From Drosophila persimilis (lineage: Eukaryota > Arthropoda > Insecta > Diptera > Drosophilidae): a stretch of DNA of 64,000 bases. Made by a program: the position numbers and the translations under genes. The notes beneath the pieces were generated by a model. That model was not told the origin of the DNA. It was given only the letters and a program-made list of their open reading frames with translations, and ran no database searches. Shown here one piece after another: positions 11,162 to 22,553 of the stretch (positions within the stretch are counted from its first letter, which is position 1; every line of letters begins with the position of its first letter). Location: the NCBI RefSeq assembly GCF_003286085.1, contig NW_020825294.1, positions 9,920,001-9,984,000 of the forward strand, written 5' to 3'.

Positions 11162-11494
11162 AAGTTTAGAAGTAATCAATCTCCACACAATTTTAAACAC
11201 CTTTTCATGCACCAAAACATACAAAACACTAAAAGAAACGAAGCAAGGCTCATCTCCAATGTATTTTTGGATGATTTTTCAATTCCATCTCTCAAGGGGT
11301 ACCCCGTTCTAAGTCCTAAGTCCACATTAACAATAAATTAATATTTTTGAGAGCATATGTACTTTGAACCTTTTTTGGGTTTTTGAACATAGAACGTTTG
11401 TGTGACATACTTGAAATTATTTATTTTATTATTATTTATTTTAAATGCAAAATGGCGAAATTTTGAAATACACTTGTAAAAGTTAGATCTAACA

Positions 11495-11697
11495 GGAGTG
11501 TAGAGCTACAGGCTGTTATAGGCTCTGAGATCTAGGCGCTCATAGGGACGTAGAGACGGACGGACGGATATGGCTCTATCGACTCGGCTATTGATGCTGA
11601 TCAATGATATTAGTACTCTATGCTGTTACAATCGCTTCCTTTTCGACGTTACACACATCTAATATAGCCCTGGACTCATTTTGAGTATCGGATATAT
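11495..11697 (-). mobile_element. DINE-1-like 5' fragment, unit C/D
   Basis: Same fragment as at 895-1100. Just upstream (around 11394) this unit lacks about 30 bp including the CACTGCAGCGGAGA block present in units A/B and B/C. Confidence 0.55.
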
Positions 11698-11785
11698 TTA
11701 TATATTCCCCAAAGATTTTCTAAGTGCGCTCTAAATATTAATTTTATTATAAAATCTTTTAAATTAGCTATTAATCGGATAAATC

Positions 11786-12668
11786 TTATAAATTGTCATC
11801 TTTATTTCCCTCTGAAAAGGAAAATAATTTGGTCAAATCATCTTCCATATTGAGCAACAGGTATGTCCTCTTCGCACTATGATCCCCTCCGAGCATTTTC
11901 TCCTTGTATTCGGGAGCGCCGCATCTGTGTAGGCTGGCAAATTTCTTGTAGCGCACTATTTCACCCTCCAGATAGTCGTTTGCTCCGCGCAGCTCCCGAC
12001 GAATGCACTCCATAAGAAAGGTCATGTCACAATGGCGGCTTGTTATCACAGTTCTTCGGAGGTCTCTGGTTTCCACTGATTCGCCGGGGTGCCATCAGTG
12101 TTTTGTTGCTCGATCTGCTGCTCCTTCTGTTTCGATACCTTGAGCGCGTTCTCTTTCTGTCTTGGGAATTGCTCTCTATAGGATTGTAATGGACTTTCAG
12201 ACCTATTTTCTTCATTAAAGTATTTTTTGCTATTGAAAGATACTGTCGTCTCGAGATATGATGGATAAGCATGAGGGGCCTGCCCGTTGTTGGAGCTCTA
12301 CTTAAGAATCGAACGTGTGGAAAGGTGGCAGCATCGTAGAAGTTTTCCGTCTGTGGCTGTTGCTGAAATCTCTGAGGTTCTTTTGCCCTGAATACCTGAG
12401 GTTCTATCAAAATTCCTTTTGGTTCTACCATGAAACGCAGTTGTCTATCCACCCAAACAAACCCATTGTGTTTTCTAAAATCGCTGATTAGGAGATTTAC
12501 CTTGACATCGTAGAGCGTCTCTGGATCCTTCTTCGTCATTTTATCGTCAACTTTGGGCACATCCGGCTTAGGTTTCCTTTTCGTATCGCCGCTGTCTTTT
12601 GAACTCCCCCGTTTCTCCTCTGGCTTATCCTCCTTCTTGGAGTTCGTTTTCCTTGGGGGAGGAGCCCA
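11786..12668 (-). CDS. Unidentified gene X, copy 3
   Basis: Homologue of X copies 1 and 2 with the same frame break: first block about 12027-12668, second block 11786 to about 12027. The C-terminal end GNKDDNL is kept, as in copy 1. No in-frame ATG opens the first block. It diverges from barr D and converges on barr C. Near-identity with copy 2 over the first block (ENFYDAATF, QYLSIAKNTL) indicates recent duplication of the whole unit. Function unknown. Confidence 0.4.
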
Positions 12669-12967
12669 AAAAATGTAAGGATAACAGGATCTGAACTATT
12701 TCAGATTTTTAATTTCTTTTTTTATTACTGAAATTTGGAATATGTCAAAATTTTCGAACGAACCAGAACTAATATTTTGAAACTGAAGGAAGGTTCTAGG
12801 GGTGTGCTCTCAGGAGATTTCAAGTATATTTCTAGAGACTCTTCGAAGAATTGGAGGGGAGAGTTCTGTCCGACGAGTTCTATGAATAGTCCTGGCGATG
12901 TTTGTGTGGATAGTTTTATGTTAGTTCTAAGGAAAAGCCTGGTGATGTTGATAGTTGTAGGGAGTAT

Positions 12968-13125
12968 AGACTCATATTGAGTATCGGGTATAAAAAAATC
13001 GAGGGGAACATTGTGAGTTGCTGCTGCGACCCTACGAACTCTATATTTATACCCGATACATGGTCAATATGGCACTCCTACAGCAGACGGCGCACGCTAG
13101 ATGACGCCCATCGTAACCATTACTA
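12968..13125 (-). mobile_element. DINE-1-like end junction upstream of barr D
   Basis: Same head-to-tail terminus junction as in the other units, between X copy 3 and the barr D promoter. Confidence 0.55.
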
Positions 13126-13282
13126 CTGGCCGATAGATGCTTCATGTTGTCCTTGGAAACTTTTCATTTTTCTTTTCCCATTTCCCTATCAACAACCTCG
13201 CACATCTGTTAATCTCTTCTTCTTCTTCATATTTTAGCTTTTTTGCCGCCATGTACGGCGGCAGAGATGTAAAAAATACAAA

Positions 13283-13290
13283 TATCGATA
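13283..13290 (+). promoter_or_regulatory. DRE-like site upstream of barr copy D
   Basis: Exact TATCGATA, same position relative to the ATG as in the other copies. Confidence 0.55.
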
Positions 13291-13631
13291 CCTTGAACTG
13301 TTATCAAAACTATCGTTTGCCCTTTAACAAATTGTGTGACAGTAAAAATAATTTTTGATATTCACTTTGTTTAAATCATTGAGCTGGAACATTCAAATTG
13401 GAAAAAAATTAATATTCATAAGTTGAGCGTGCAAACCGATATTGTGGCATCTTAAAACTATAATTTTCGTTTGTTTATATTGCGGTTGCAGCCCTGCGCG
13501 TGTAAGTGTGGTTATCTCCATCTCTAGAATTCGGCGTCCACTCTAGGAAACTGTAAATTACCAATACGAAAATAGTAAAAATCAGGAGAAAAACTACCGT
13601 AACCCGTAACTACACACACCCAAGCATTCCA

Positions 13632-15850
13632 ATGACGTCGCCACACTCGGAGACCCCTCTGCGTCGATCTGCGGTGGGCAGCTACCGCAAAAACGACGAG
13701 GCCGAGCGGCAGGAGGCACGCCGGCGCACACCGCTGGTTCAGCAGGACACTCGCAAGAGTTCAGCTCTCGAGTCCATCGAGGAGAACGAGACGATACGCT
13801 CCTGCGTGGATCTGTACAACTGCAATAAGCTGAGCAAAGACAATGCCTGGGATACGTCGTTGATTGATACACTAGCCAATCTAATGGATCGCCATCACAA
13901 ACAGCTGAACAATTTCAAGGTGCGTTTTATCCCTTCGGCCAATATGGAGAGCTCCTAACCCTTTCTAACCTTTTCTACCTTCACAGATGGCTGGCTATTC
14001 GCTGGAGGCCTCGGCCAAGGTCTACGACCTGCGCGTAGACTCAATCTACAAAGATGCATTGCGTATATCGGCGGGTTTGAATGGTCGCCTCTTGACGGGC
14101 TTACCTGAGGGACCTGGAGGTGATGGCGAAGGTGCCGATGCGGCTCCCAGTCAACAGCAGCAGGCGGCACCTAAGCTCAAGCGCCAGAAAAGGAATTTAT
14201 CAACGGTGACAAAGAACAAGGAAACATTGAATGCGCGTTTGGACATGGTGCCCATGCAGGATGCGGTTTTTGGGAAGCTCAATTCGACGGTGGGTTCCAT
14301 CAATGCCTCCAATCGCCTGCCCAGCGTGGAATCTGAGATGCGGCTACGCACGACCCACAAATTCTGGGATTCGACGGAGGAGACGGATGAGCTCATGGAC
14401 AGCGAAACGCTGAGTGCTGGCACCAAGGAGTGGGCCAATGAAGAGTTGTGCAATGCGGAATGGCTGCCTAAGCTGTACAACCATATGGACAAACTAAAAC
14501 TGCGGCCACTCCACACGGGCTACGTGATAAGCAGTGCTCCCAATCCCAAGCCACAGTCGGGATCTATTTCAGAGGCGGCCCCCACATGTAATGACGCTGC
14601 TGAGGGGCTGGATAATGCGGACGACTTCGGTGTGAATCCCACAGATATATCCGTAGCATTTGACATGAATGCCGAGTGTGAGCCCATGCCGGATATGGAG
14701 GCAAGTCCACCCATTATCATAGATATACAATCGAATGATTTGCAGGATCTCACCGCCGAGGAGCAGACGCGTTTGAGCAAAACGGCCGGGGTCATTGACG
14801 ATCTGAGGCCAGTGGATGGTGTGACTAGCCTGGACTACTCTTACAGGCCCATGGATAGGATCTCACAGTTTTGGGCGGGTCCAGCGCATTGGAAAATCAG
14901 GCGCACTCGTCCGCTCACCACTCTGGCCGAGACGAATGGACCTATGGCTGCTAAACCAAAGAAAACGGCGGCAGCCACCTCCAAACGACGCATGAAGAAT
15001 CTGCACTATGGAAAGTTCAACAAGGAGTTATTCCAGCCCCTCAATGCTAACAAAAAAAAACCGCGAAAGGTCAATGAAAAGAAATGGGATGCCCGAAAGG
15101 TGGTGCGGCCCACAAAATTCAGCTTTGAAGCGGATTACTCTTTAAAATACGACTCGGCGCCGGGTATTAAAGTTAGCCAGAGTTTTGGAGAAGCCGATCT
15201 GGTTGAGGGACTGGAAAATGATACGGATATGGATGGGGGCTCCCACCACGACGATGCCCACATAGAGCTCTCTGACAACGAACATTTCACCACAGATGAT
15301 CCTGTCATGAACCGAATGTCGGCAGCGGGCATTGAAAATACCATGGACATGATGAATGAGGATTCATGTGAGGATAGGCTCAATCAAAGCCAAAGCATCC
15401 ATGAGGATGACGATACAATCTTGGAGATATCCACCGAATTTAAGGATGCACCAAGGCAGGTGGGTCTTTGAGGGACATACTATTCCCAAGGGTGTCTAAA
15501 ATATCATTTATTTGGTTCTTTTTCAGGTCACCAAAGTAATTGTGCCATTTGCGAAGCGTGCCAAGGTGATCGACATGAAGAATCTCAAGAAAAGCTGCCA
15601 TTCTTTGATCCAGAAACAGCTCCTGAATCCTGTCGATGAGACATCGGTACCCTCCCACTCATTGCCAAAGGAAGAAAGCTACGCGAAGGGTACCGCCAGC
15701 TTCCAGGAGGTTTACCGATACTTGCCTGATGTCTTTAGTGACAAAATGAAAGATTCTCTGTCCCCATCGGTGGCCCTCTATGCGGTTCTCCATTTGGCCA
15801 ACGACATGAAACTGCGACTCATTCCGCAAGTTCTAGATGTCGAAGTTTAG
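13632..15850 (+). CDS. barr: Barren/Cap-H copy D, with a short C-terminal deletion
   Basis: Exons are 13632-13919, 13987-15459 and 15527-15850. Introns are 67 nt with consensus GT...AG ends. The reading frame is open for 694 residues. Relative to the other copies exon 3 has lost 30 nt (the ten residues ENLEDFQIRQ): LRLIPQ runs straight into VLDVEV. The break lies at a CAAG repeat, consistent with a microhomology deletion. The loss is in the last part of the winged-helix region that contacts SMC4, so activity may be altered. The copy is a mosaic: exon 2 start as in C/E, no MHNI insertion as in B, GEADLVEGLEND as in E/G. After the stop the flank (TGACGAACATTTTAAAATAC) is shared only with copy E. 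AATAAA is at 16043-16048. Confidence 0.85.
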
Positions 15851-16220
15851 TGACGAACATTTTAAAATACTGTCTTTGTAGAATACTGATACAATGCTAG
15901 AAGTAATCAATCTCCACACAATTTTAAACACATTTTCATGCACCAAAACATACAAAAAACTAAACGAAACGAAGCAAGGCTCATTTCCAATGTGTTTTTG
16001 GATGATTTACAACAATTAAAATGTGTGTGCTACCATATTAACAATAAATTAATATTTTTGAGAGCACATGTACTTTGAACCTGTGGGTTTTTGAGCATAG
16101 ATCTATTTTTCCACCCACTGCAGCAGAGACGTGTGTGAGATCTTGATAACTATTTATTTTATCCAGTAATGGAGATGAGTATACAATCTTCACCAGAAGA
16201 CGCCACTGGAAAGCATGCCC
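15851..16220 (+). repeat. Inner end of the left palindrome arm (3' flank of barr D)
   Basis: This 3' flank is present in reverse complement beside copy E (about 17400-17823), including the AGTAATGGAGATGAGTATAC block and the terminal GCATGCC. It marks the inner edge of a large inverted repeat. The 15851-15900 segment is found only in D and E. Confidence 0.65.
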
Positions 16221-16340
16221 TAAGCAACTTCAAGGAGCGTTTTACTCTTTACCCCACCGACCAATCTGCAGAGCTCTTAACCTTCGTTTCTCCCTGCACA
16301 GATGGCTTGCTCTTCGCTGGAAGACTTTTCCTACTGCTCT
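16221..16340 (+). pseudogene. barr: Diverged barr fragment: exon 1 end, intron 1, exon 2 start
   Basis: AACTTCAAGGAGCGTTTTAC, then GCAGAGCTCTTAACC, then TGCACAGATGGCTTGCTCTT parallels the barr exon 1/intron 1/exon 2 junction (AATTTCAAGGTGCGTTTTAT ... CACAGATGGCTGGCTATT). The donor GT is changed to GA. It is far more diverged than copies A-G, so it is an older relic. Confidence 0.55.
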
Positions 16341-16499
16341 TTCTTCTATAGCCAGTGTCTCCGTAAACGTGGGAGACGGATGGGCTGCAGAGTTTCAACT
16401 TTGGACCGCCATTCCTCATGACCCTATATCAGTGTCTGATCGAGATTGAGAGGGAGATGGAAAGCGAGATATGGTTTGAGAAGATTCTACCTGTAAACT

Positions 16500-16690
16500 A
16501 GGCTCCATTTTGAAGACATTATGGGCAGTCTTGATAATTAATGCCCTGACTGTGGGCTTGGGCTCTTCTTATGACTACTTCCTGGAGCATGCCATCTGGA
16601 TTTTATCTTTGTGGATGAAAATTCGTACATCTCAAGACACGATAGAATTAACAATCTAAAATGAGTATGCCACAAGCGAAACTTCTAACC
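16500..16690 (-). pseudogene. barr: Diverged barr exon 2 fragment, reversed
   Basis: The minus strand reads GATGTACGAATTTTCATCCA, then ATAAAATCC, then TAAGAAGAGCCCAAGCCCAC. This aligns with the barr stretch coding LYNHMDKLNLRPL and VISSAPNPKPQ (copy B near 5010-5095) with many substitutions and small gaps. It has no open frame. With the neighbouring + strand relic it shows that the palindrome centre was assembled from older, scrambled barr pieces. Confidence 0.45.
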
Positions 16691-16732
16691 ATCTCGAAAA
16701 TTGTGCATATTTGCCCTGTAGTTTGGCCCTTT

Positions 16733-17222
16733 TTATACCCGATACTCAAAATGAGTATTGGGGTATATTAGATTTGTGGTAAAAGTGGATGTGTGTAACG
16801 TCCAGAAGGAATCGTTTCCGACCCCATAAAGTATATATATTCTTGATCAGCATCAATAGCCGAGTCGATTGAACCCTGTCTGTCTGTCCGTCCACACTCC
16901 TGTGATATCGGACCTTGACCGTTTCGTGTCAAAATTTCGCCACACCCCTTCCGCACCCGCAAAGGACGAAAATCTATATATAATGACCATATCTATCAGC
17001 TTGCTGAATCTGATTTAGTTCGAATCAATTCGAAATCAATTTGCAGTGGCTATGCAGCGCTCGACGTCACGCTCAGGCTGATTTTCTGTCTCTCTCGCAC
17101 GCACTCTTTGTCGTGTCGTTTAATATTAGCGGCGTCTGCCGGAGGAGAGCCATACTGACCTAGTATCGGGTATAAATGTAGAGTTGCGGTCTCCTCAGCA
17201 ACTCACAACGTTCGCCCTCGTT
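16733..17222 (+). mobile_element. DINE-1-like element, internally deleted (about 490 bp)
   Basis: It starts TATACCCGATACTCAAAATG and runs through the CAGAAGGAATCGTTTCCGACC block. It jumps at the CTGTCCGTCC run to the distal part, then ends with GTATCGGGTATA and the stem GAGTTGC/GCAACTC before CGCCCTCG. Both termini match the element at 2324-3428, with the middle missing. It sits in the centre of the D/E palindrome. Confidence 0.7.
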
Positions 17223-17399
17223 TCTTTATTTTCATTTGACATTTAATCCGATAAATCGCTTGCATCATATTGTCTCAATAATAAAAGTCTTTTTCCCCCT
17301 TTACAAATAATCTCAATTGTCGTGGGCAATTTGGTATCCACACTCCTGTTAGATCTAACTTTTACAAGTGTTTGAAATACCATTTCGCCATTTTCTTCC

Positions 17400-17823
17400 G
17401 GCATGCTTTTCAGTGGCGTCTTCTGGTGTGAAGATTGTATACTCATCTCCATTACTGGCTAAAATAAATAATTATCAAGTATTTTACACACACGTCTCCG
17501 CTGCAGTGTGTGGAAAATGGTTCTACGTTCAAAAACCAAAAATCCACCCAAAGGTTCAAAGTACATGTGCTCTCAAAAATATTAATTTATTGTTAATATG
17601 GTAGCACACACATTTCAATTGTTGTAAATCTTATGACTTAGAACCGTTTGAGAGATGGAATTAAAAAATCATCCAAAAACACATTGGAAATGAGCCTTGC
17701 TTCGTTTCGTTTAGTTTTTTGTATGTTTTGGTGCATGAAAATGTGTTTAAAATTGTGTGGAGATTGATTACTTCTAGCATTGTATCAGTATTCTAAAAAG
17801 ACAGTATTTTAAAATGTTCGTCA
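17400..17823 (-). repeat. Inner end of the right palindrome arm (3' flank of barr E)
   Basis: Reverse complement of the flank of copy D. It contains AATAAA on the minus strand (17586-17591 on the + strand as TTTATT). The inversion joint is at GGCATGC near 17399. Confidence 0.65.
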
Positions 17824-20088
17824 CTAAACTTCGTCATCCAGAACTTGCCGGATTTGAAAATCCTCTAGATTCTCTTGTGGAATGAGTCGCAGTTTCATGT
17901 CGTTGGCCAAATGGAGAACCGCATAGAGGGCCACCGATGGGGACAGAGAATCTTTCATTTTGTCACTCAAGACATCAGGCAAGGATCGGTAAACCTCCTG
18001 GAAGCTGGCGGTACCCTTCGCGTAGCTTTCTTCCTTTGGCACTGAAGGGGAGGGTACCGATGTCTCATCGACAGGATTCAGGAGCTGTTTCTGGATCAAA
18101 GAATGGCAGCTTTTCTTGAGATTCTTCATGTCGATCACCTTGGCACGCTTCGCAAATGGCACAATTACTTTGGTGACCTGAAAAAGAACCAAATAAATGA
18201 TATTTTAGACACCCTTGGGAATAGTATGTCCCTCAAAGACCCACCTGCCTTGGTGCATCCTTAAATTCGGTGGATATCTCCAAGATTGTATCGTCATCCT
18301 CATGGATGCTTTGGCTTTGATTGAGCCTATCCTCACATGAATCCTCATTCATCATGTCCATGGTATTTTCAATGCCCGCTGCCGACATTCGGTTCATGAC
18401 AGGATCATCTGTGGTGAAATGTTCGTTGTCAGAGAGCTCTATGTGGGCATCGTCGTGGTGGGAGCCCCCATCCATATCCGTATCATTTTCCAGTCCCTCA
18501 ACCAGATCGGCTTCTCCAAAACTCTGGCTAACTTTAATACCCGGCGCCGAGTCGTATTTTAAAGAGTAATCCGCTTCAAAGCTGAATTTTGTGGGCCGCA
18601 CCACCTTTCGGGCATCCCATTTCTTTTCATTGACCTTTCGCGGTTTTTTTTTTGTTAGCATTGAGGGGCTGGAATAACTCCTTGTTGAACTTTCCATAGT
18701 GCAGATTCTTCATGCGTCGTTTGGAGGTGGCTGCCGCCGTTTTCTTTGGTTTAGCAGCCATAGGTCCATTCGTCTCGGCCAGAGTGGTGAGCGGACGAGT
18801 GCGCCTGATTTTCCAATGCGCTGGACCCGCCCAAAACTGTGAGATCCTATCCATGGGCCTGTAAGAGTAGTCCAGGCTAGTCACACCATCCACTGGCCTC
18901 AGATCGTCAATGACCCCGGCCGTTTTGCTCAAACGCGTCTGCTCCTCGGCGGTGAGATCCTGCAAATCATTCGATTGTATATCTATGATAATGGGTGGAC
19001 TTGCCTCCATATCCGGCATGGGCTCACACTCGGCATTCATGTCAAATGCTACGGATATATCTGTGGGATTCACACCGAAGTCGTCCGCATTATCCAGCCC
19101 CTCAGCAGCGTCATTACATGTGGGGGCCGCCTCTGAAATAGATCCCGACTGTGGCTTGGGATTGGGAGCACTGCTTATCACGTAGCCCGTGTGGAGTGGC
19201 CGCAGTTTTAGTTTGTCCATATGGTTGTACAGCTTAGGCAGCCATTCCGCATTGCACAACTCTTCATTGGCCCACTCCTTGGTGCCAGCACTCAGCGTTT
19301 CGCTGTCCATGAGCTCATCCGTCTCCTCCGTCGAATCCCAGAATTTGTGGGTCGTGCGTATCCGCATTTCAGAGTCCACGCTGGGCAGAATGTTGTGCAT
19401 CTGGCGATTGGAGGCATTGATGGAAGCCACCGTCGAATTGAGCTTCCCAAAAACCGCATCCTGCATGGGCACCATGTCCAAACGCGCATTCAATGTTTCC
19501 TTGTTCTTTGTCACCGTTGATAAATTCCTTTTCTGGCGCTTGAGCTTAGGTGCCGCCTGCTGCTGTTGACTGGGAGCCGCATCGGCACCTTCGCCATCAC
19601 CTCCAGGTCCCTCAGGTAAGCCCGTCAAGAGGCGACCATTCAAACCCGCCGATATACGCAATGCATCTTTGTAGATTGAGTCTACGCGCAGGTCGTAGAC
19701 CTTGGCCGAGGCCTCCAGCGAATAGCCAGCCATCTGTGAAGGTAGAAAAGGTTAGAAAGGGTTAGGAGCTCTCCATATTGGCCGAAGGGATAAAACGCAC
19801 CTTGAAATTGTTCAGCTGTTTGTGATGGCGATCCATTAGATTGGCTAGTGTATCAATCAACGACGTATCCCAGGCATTGTCTTTGCTCAGCTTATTGCAG
19901 TTGTACAGATCCACGCAGGAGCGTATCGTCTCGTTCTCCTCGATGGACTCGAGAGCTGAACTCTTGCGAGTGTCCTGCTGAACCAGCGGTGTGCGCCGGC
20001 GTGCCTCCTGCCGCTCGGCCTCGTCGTTTTTGCGGTAGCTGCCCACCGCAGATCGACGCAGAGGGGTCTCCGAGTGTGGCGACGTCAT
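17824..20088 (-). pseudogene. barr: Barren/Cap-H copy E, one-base frameshift in an A-run
   Basis: Exon 1 is 20088-19801, exon 2 is 19733-18245 and exon 3 is 18177-17824, with introns and splice sites as in C. Exon 2 is 1489 nt against 1488 in copy C. The extra base is in the homopolymer coding NKKKPRK: ten A's (T's at 18644-18653) instead of nine. Translation shifts there and stops at 18627, giving about 464 residues without the C-terminal kleisin region. Everything else is open, including exon 3, so a sequencing or assembly error at the homopolymer is a real alternative. Like C, it has the short exon 2 start and QMHNI. Like D and G, it has GEADLVEGLEND. The 5' UTR/promoter also lacks about 26 bp present in the other copies. 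Confidence 0.75.
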
Positions 20089-20403
20089 TGGAATGCTTGG
20101 GTGTGTGTAGTTACGGGTTAGGGTAGTTTTTCTCCTGATTTTTACTATTTTCGTATTGGTAATTTACAGTTTCCTAGAGTGGACGCCGAATTCTAGGCAG
20201 GGCTGCAACCGCAATATAAACAAACGAAAAATATAGTTCTAAGATGCCACAATATCGGTTTGCACGCTTAACTTATGAATATTAATTTTTTTCCAATTTG
20301 AATGTTCCAGCTCAATGATTTAAACAAAGTGAATATCAAAAATTATTTTTACTGTCACACAATTTGTTAAAGGGCCAACGATAGTTTTGATAACAGTTCA
20401 AGG

Positions 20404-20411
20404 TATCGATA
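20404..20411 (-). promoter_or_regulatory. DRE-like site upstream of barr copy E
   Basis: TATCGATA is kept. Nearer the ATG (about 20196), the GATAACCACACTTACACGCG segment of copy G, which contains the motif-1-like AGTGTGGTT, is deleted. Confidence 0.55.
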
Positions 20412-20569
20412 TTTGTATTTTTTACATCTCTGCCGCCGTACATGTCGGCAAAAAAGCTAAAATATGAAGAAGAAGAAGAGATTAACAGATGTGCGAGGTT
20501 GTTGATAGGGAAATGGGAAAAGAAAAATGAAAAGTTTCCAAGGACAACATGAAGCATCTATCGGCCAGT

Positions 20570-20725
20570 AGTAATGGTTATGATGGGCGTCATCTAGCGT
20601 GCGCCGTCTGCTGTAGGAGTGCCATATTGACCATGTATCGGGTATAAATATAGAGTTCGTAGGGTCGCAGCAGCAACTCACAATGTTCCCCTCGATTTTT
20701 TTATACCCGATACTCAATATGAGTC
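20570..20725 (+). mobile_element. DINE-1-like end junction upstream of barr E
   Basis: Reverse complement of the junction found upstream of copies B-D: right terminus with GTATCGGGTATA, then the CCCCTCG end, then a new left terminus TATACCCGATACTCAATATG. Confidence 0.55.
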
Positions 20726-21021
20726 TATACTTCCCACAACTATCAACATCACCAGGCTTTTCCTTAGAACTAACATAAAACTATCCACACAAACATCGCC
20801 AGGACTATCCATAGAACTCGTCGGACAGAACTCTCCCCTCCAACTCTTCGAAGAGTCTCTAGAAATATACCTGAAATCTCCTGAGAGCACTACCCCTAGA
20901 ACCTTCCTTCAGTTTCAAAATATTAGTTCTGGTTCGTTCGAAAATTTTGAGTAATTTTCAGTAACAAAAAAAAGAAATTAAAAATCTGAAATAGTTCAGA
21001 TCCTGTTATCCTTAAATTTTT

Positions 21022-21904
21022 TGGGCTCCTCCCACAAGGAAAACGAACTCCAAGAAGGAGGATAAGCCAGAGGAGAAACGGGGGAGTTCAAAAGACAGCG
21101 GCGATACGAAAAGGAAACCTAAGCCGGATGTGCCCAAAGTTGACGATAAAATTAAGGATAAGGATCCAGAGACGCTCTACGATGTCAAGGTAAATCTCCT
21201 AATCAGCGATTTTAGAAAACACAATGGGTTTGTTTGGGTGGATAGACAACTGCGTTTCATGGTAGAACCAAAAGGAATTTTGATAGAACCTCAGGTATTC
21301 AGGGCAGAAGAACCTCAGAGATTTCAGCAACAGCCACAGACGGAAACCTTCTACGATGCTGCCACCTTTCCACACGTTCGATTCTTAAGTAGAGCTCCAA
21401 CAACGGGCAGGCCCCTCATGCTTATCCATCATATCTCGAGACGACAGGATCTTTCAATAGCAAAAAATACTTTAATGAAGAAAATAGGTCTGAAAGTCCA
21501 TTACAATCCTATAGAGACCAATTCCCAAGACAGAAAGAGAACGCGCTCAAGGTATCGAAACAGAAGGAGCAGCAGATCGAGCAACAAAACACTGATGGCA
21601 CCCCGGCGAATCAGTGGAAACCAGAGACCTCCGAAGAACTGTGATAACAAGCCGCCATTGTGACATGACCTTTCTTATGGAGTGCATTCGTCGGGAGCTG
21701 CGCGGTGCAAACGACTATCTGGAGGGTGAAATAGTGCGCTACAAGAAATTTGCCAGCCTACACAGATGCGGCGCTCCCGAATACAAGGAGAAAATGCTCG
21801 GAGGGGATCATAGTGCGAAGAGGACATACCTGTTGCTCAATATGGAAGATGATTTGACCAAATTATTTTCCTTTTCAGAGGGAAATAAAGATGACAATTT
21901 ATAA
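21022..21904 (+). CDS. Unidentified gene X, copy 4
   Basis: Same two-block structure as the other X copies, on the + strand. The first block runs from about 21022 to 21663; the second, with MTFLMECIRRELRG, starts at 21664 and ends at 21904 (GNKDDNL). Between them a third frame reads VSKQKEQQIEQQNTDG and ends TSEEL at a stop near 21642, so the ancestral protein probably needed two frame changes or a spliced segment. A GT at 21552 and AGs at 21624 and 21651 could in principle join blocks 1 and 2 in frame, but no pyrimidine tract supports it. It differs from copies 1-3 at VDDKIKDKDPETL. It diverges from barr E and converges on pseudogene F. Confidence 0.4.
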
Positions 21905-21993
21905 GATTTATCCGATTAATAGCTAATTTAAAAGATTTTATAATAAAATTAATATTTAGAGCGCACTTAGAAAATCTTTGGGGAATATATAAA

Positions 21994-22207
21994 TATATCC
22001 GATACTCAAAATGAGTCCAGGGCTATATTAGATGTGTGTAACGTCGAAAAGGAAGCGATTGTAACAGCATAGAGTACTAATATCATTGATCAGCATCAAT
22101 AGCCGAGTCGATAGAGCCATATCCGTCCGTCCGTCTCTACGTCCCTATGAGCGCCTAGATCTCAGAGCCTATAACAGCCTGTAGCTCTACACTCCTGTTA
22201 GATCTAA
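21994..22207 (+). mobile_element. DINE-1-like 5' fragment, between X copy 4 and barr F
   Basis: Plus-strand counterpart of the fragments at 895-1100, 6775-6980 and 11495-11697. Confidence 0.55.
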
Positions 22208-22553
22208 CTTTTACAAGTGTATTTCAAAATTTCGCCATTTTGCATTTAAAATAAATAATAATAAAATAAATAATTTCAAGTATGTCACACAAACGTCTCC
22301 GCTGCAGTGGGTGGAAATAGTTCTATGTTCAAAAACCCAAAAAAGGTTCAAAGTACATATGCTCTCAAAAATATTAATTTATTGTTAATGCGGACTTAGG
22401 ACTTAGAACGGGGTACCCCTTGAGAGATGGAATTGAAAAATTATCCAAAAATACATTGGAGATGAGCCTTGCTTCGTTTCTTTTAGTGTTTTGTATGTTT
22501 TGGTGCATGAAAAGGTGTTTAAAATTGTGTGGAGATTGATTACTTCTAAACTT

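Larger units (their letters stand above)
1..16220 (+). repeat. Direct tandem array of the barr-X unit
   Basis: The sequence at 1 recurs at 5881, 10625 and 15344, giving unit lengths of 5880, 4744 and 4719 bp. The longest unit carries the 1.1-kb DINE-1-like insertion. Each complete unit is X on the minus strand followed by barr on the plus strand. Confidence 0.9.
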
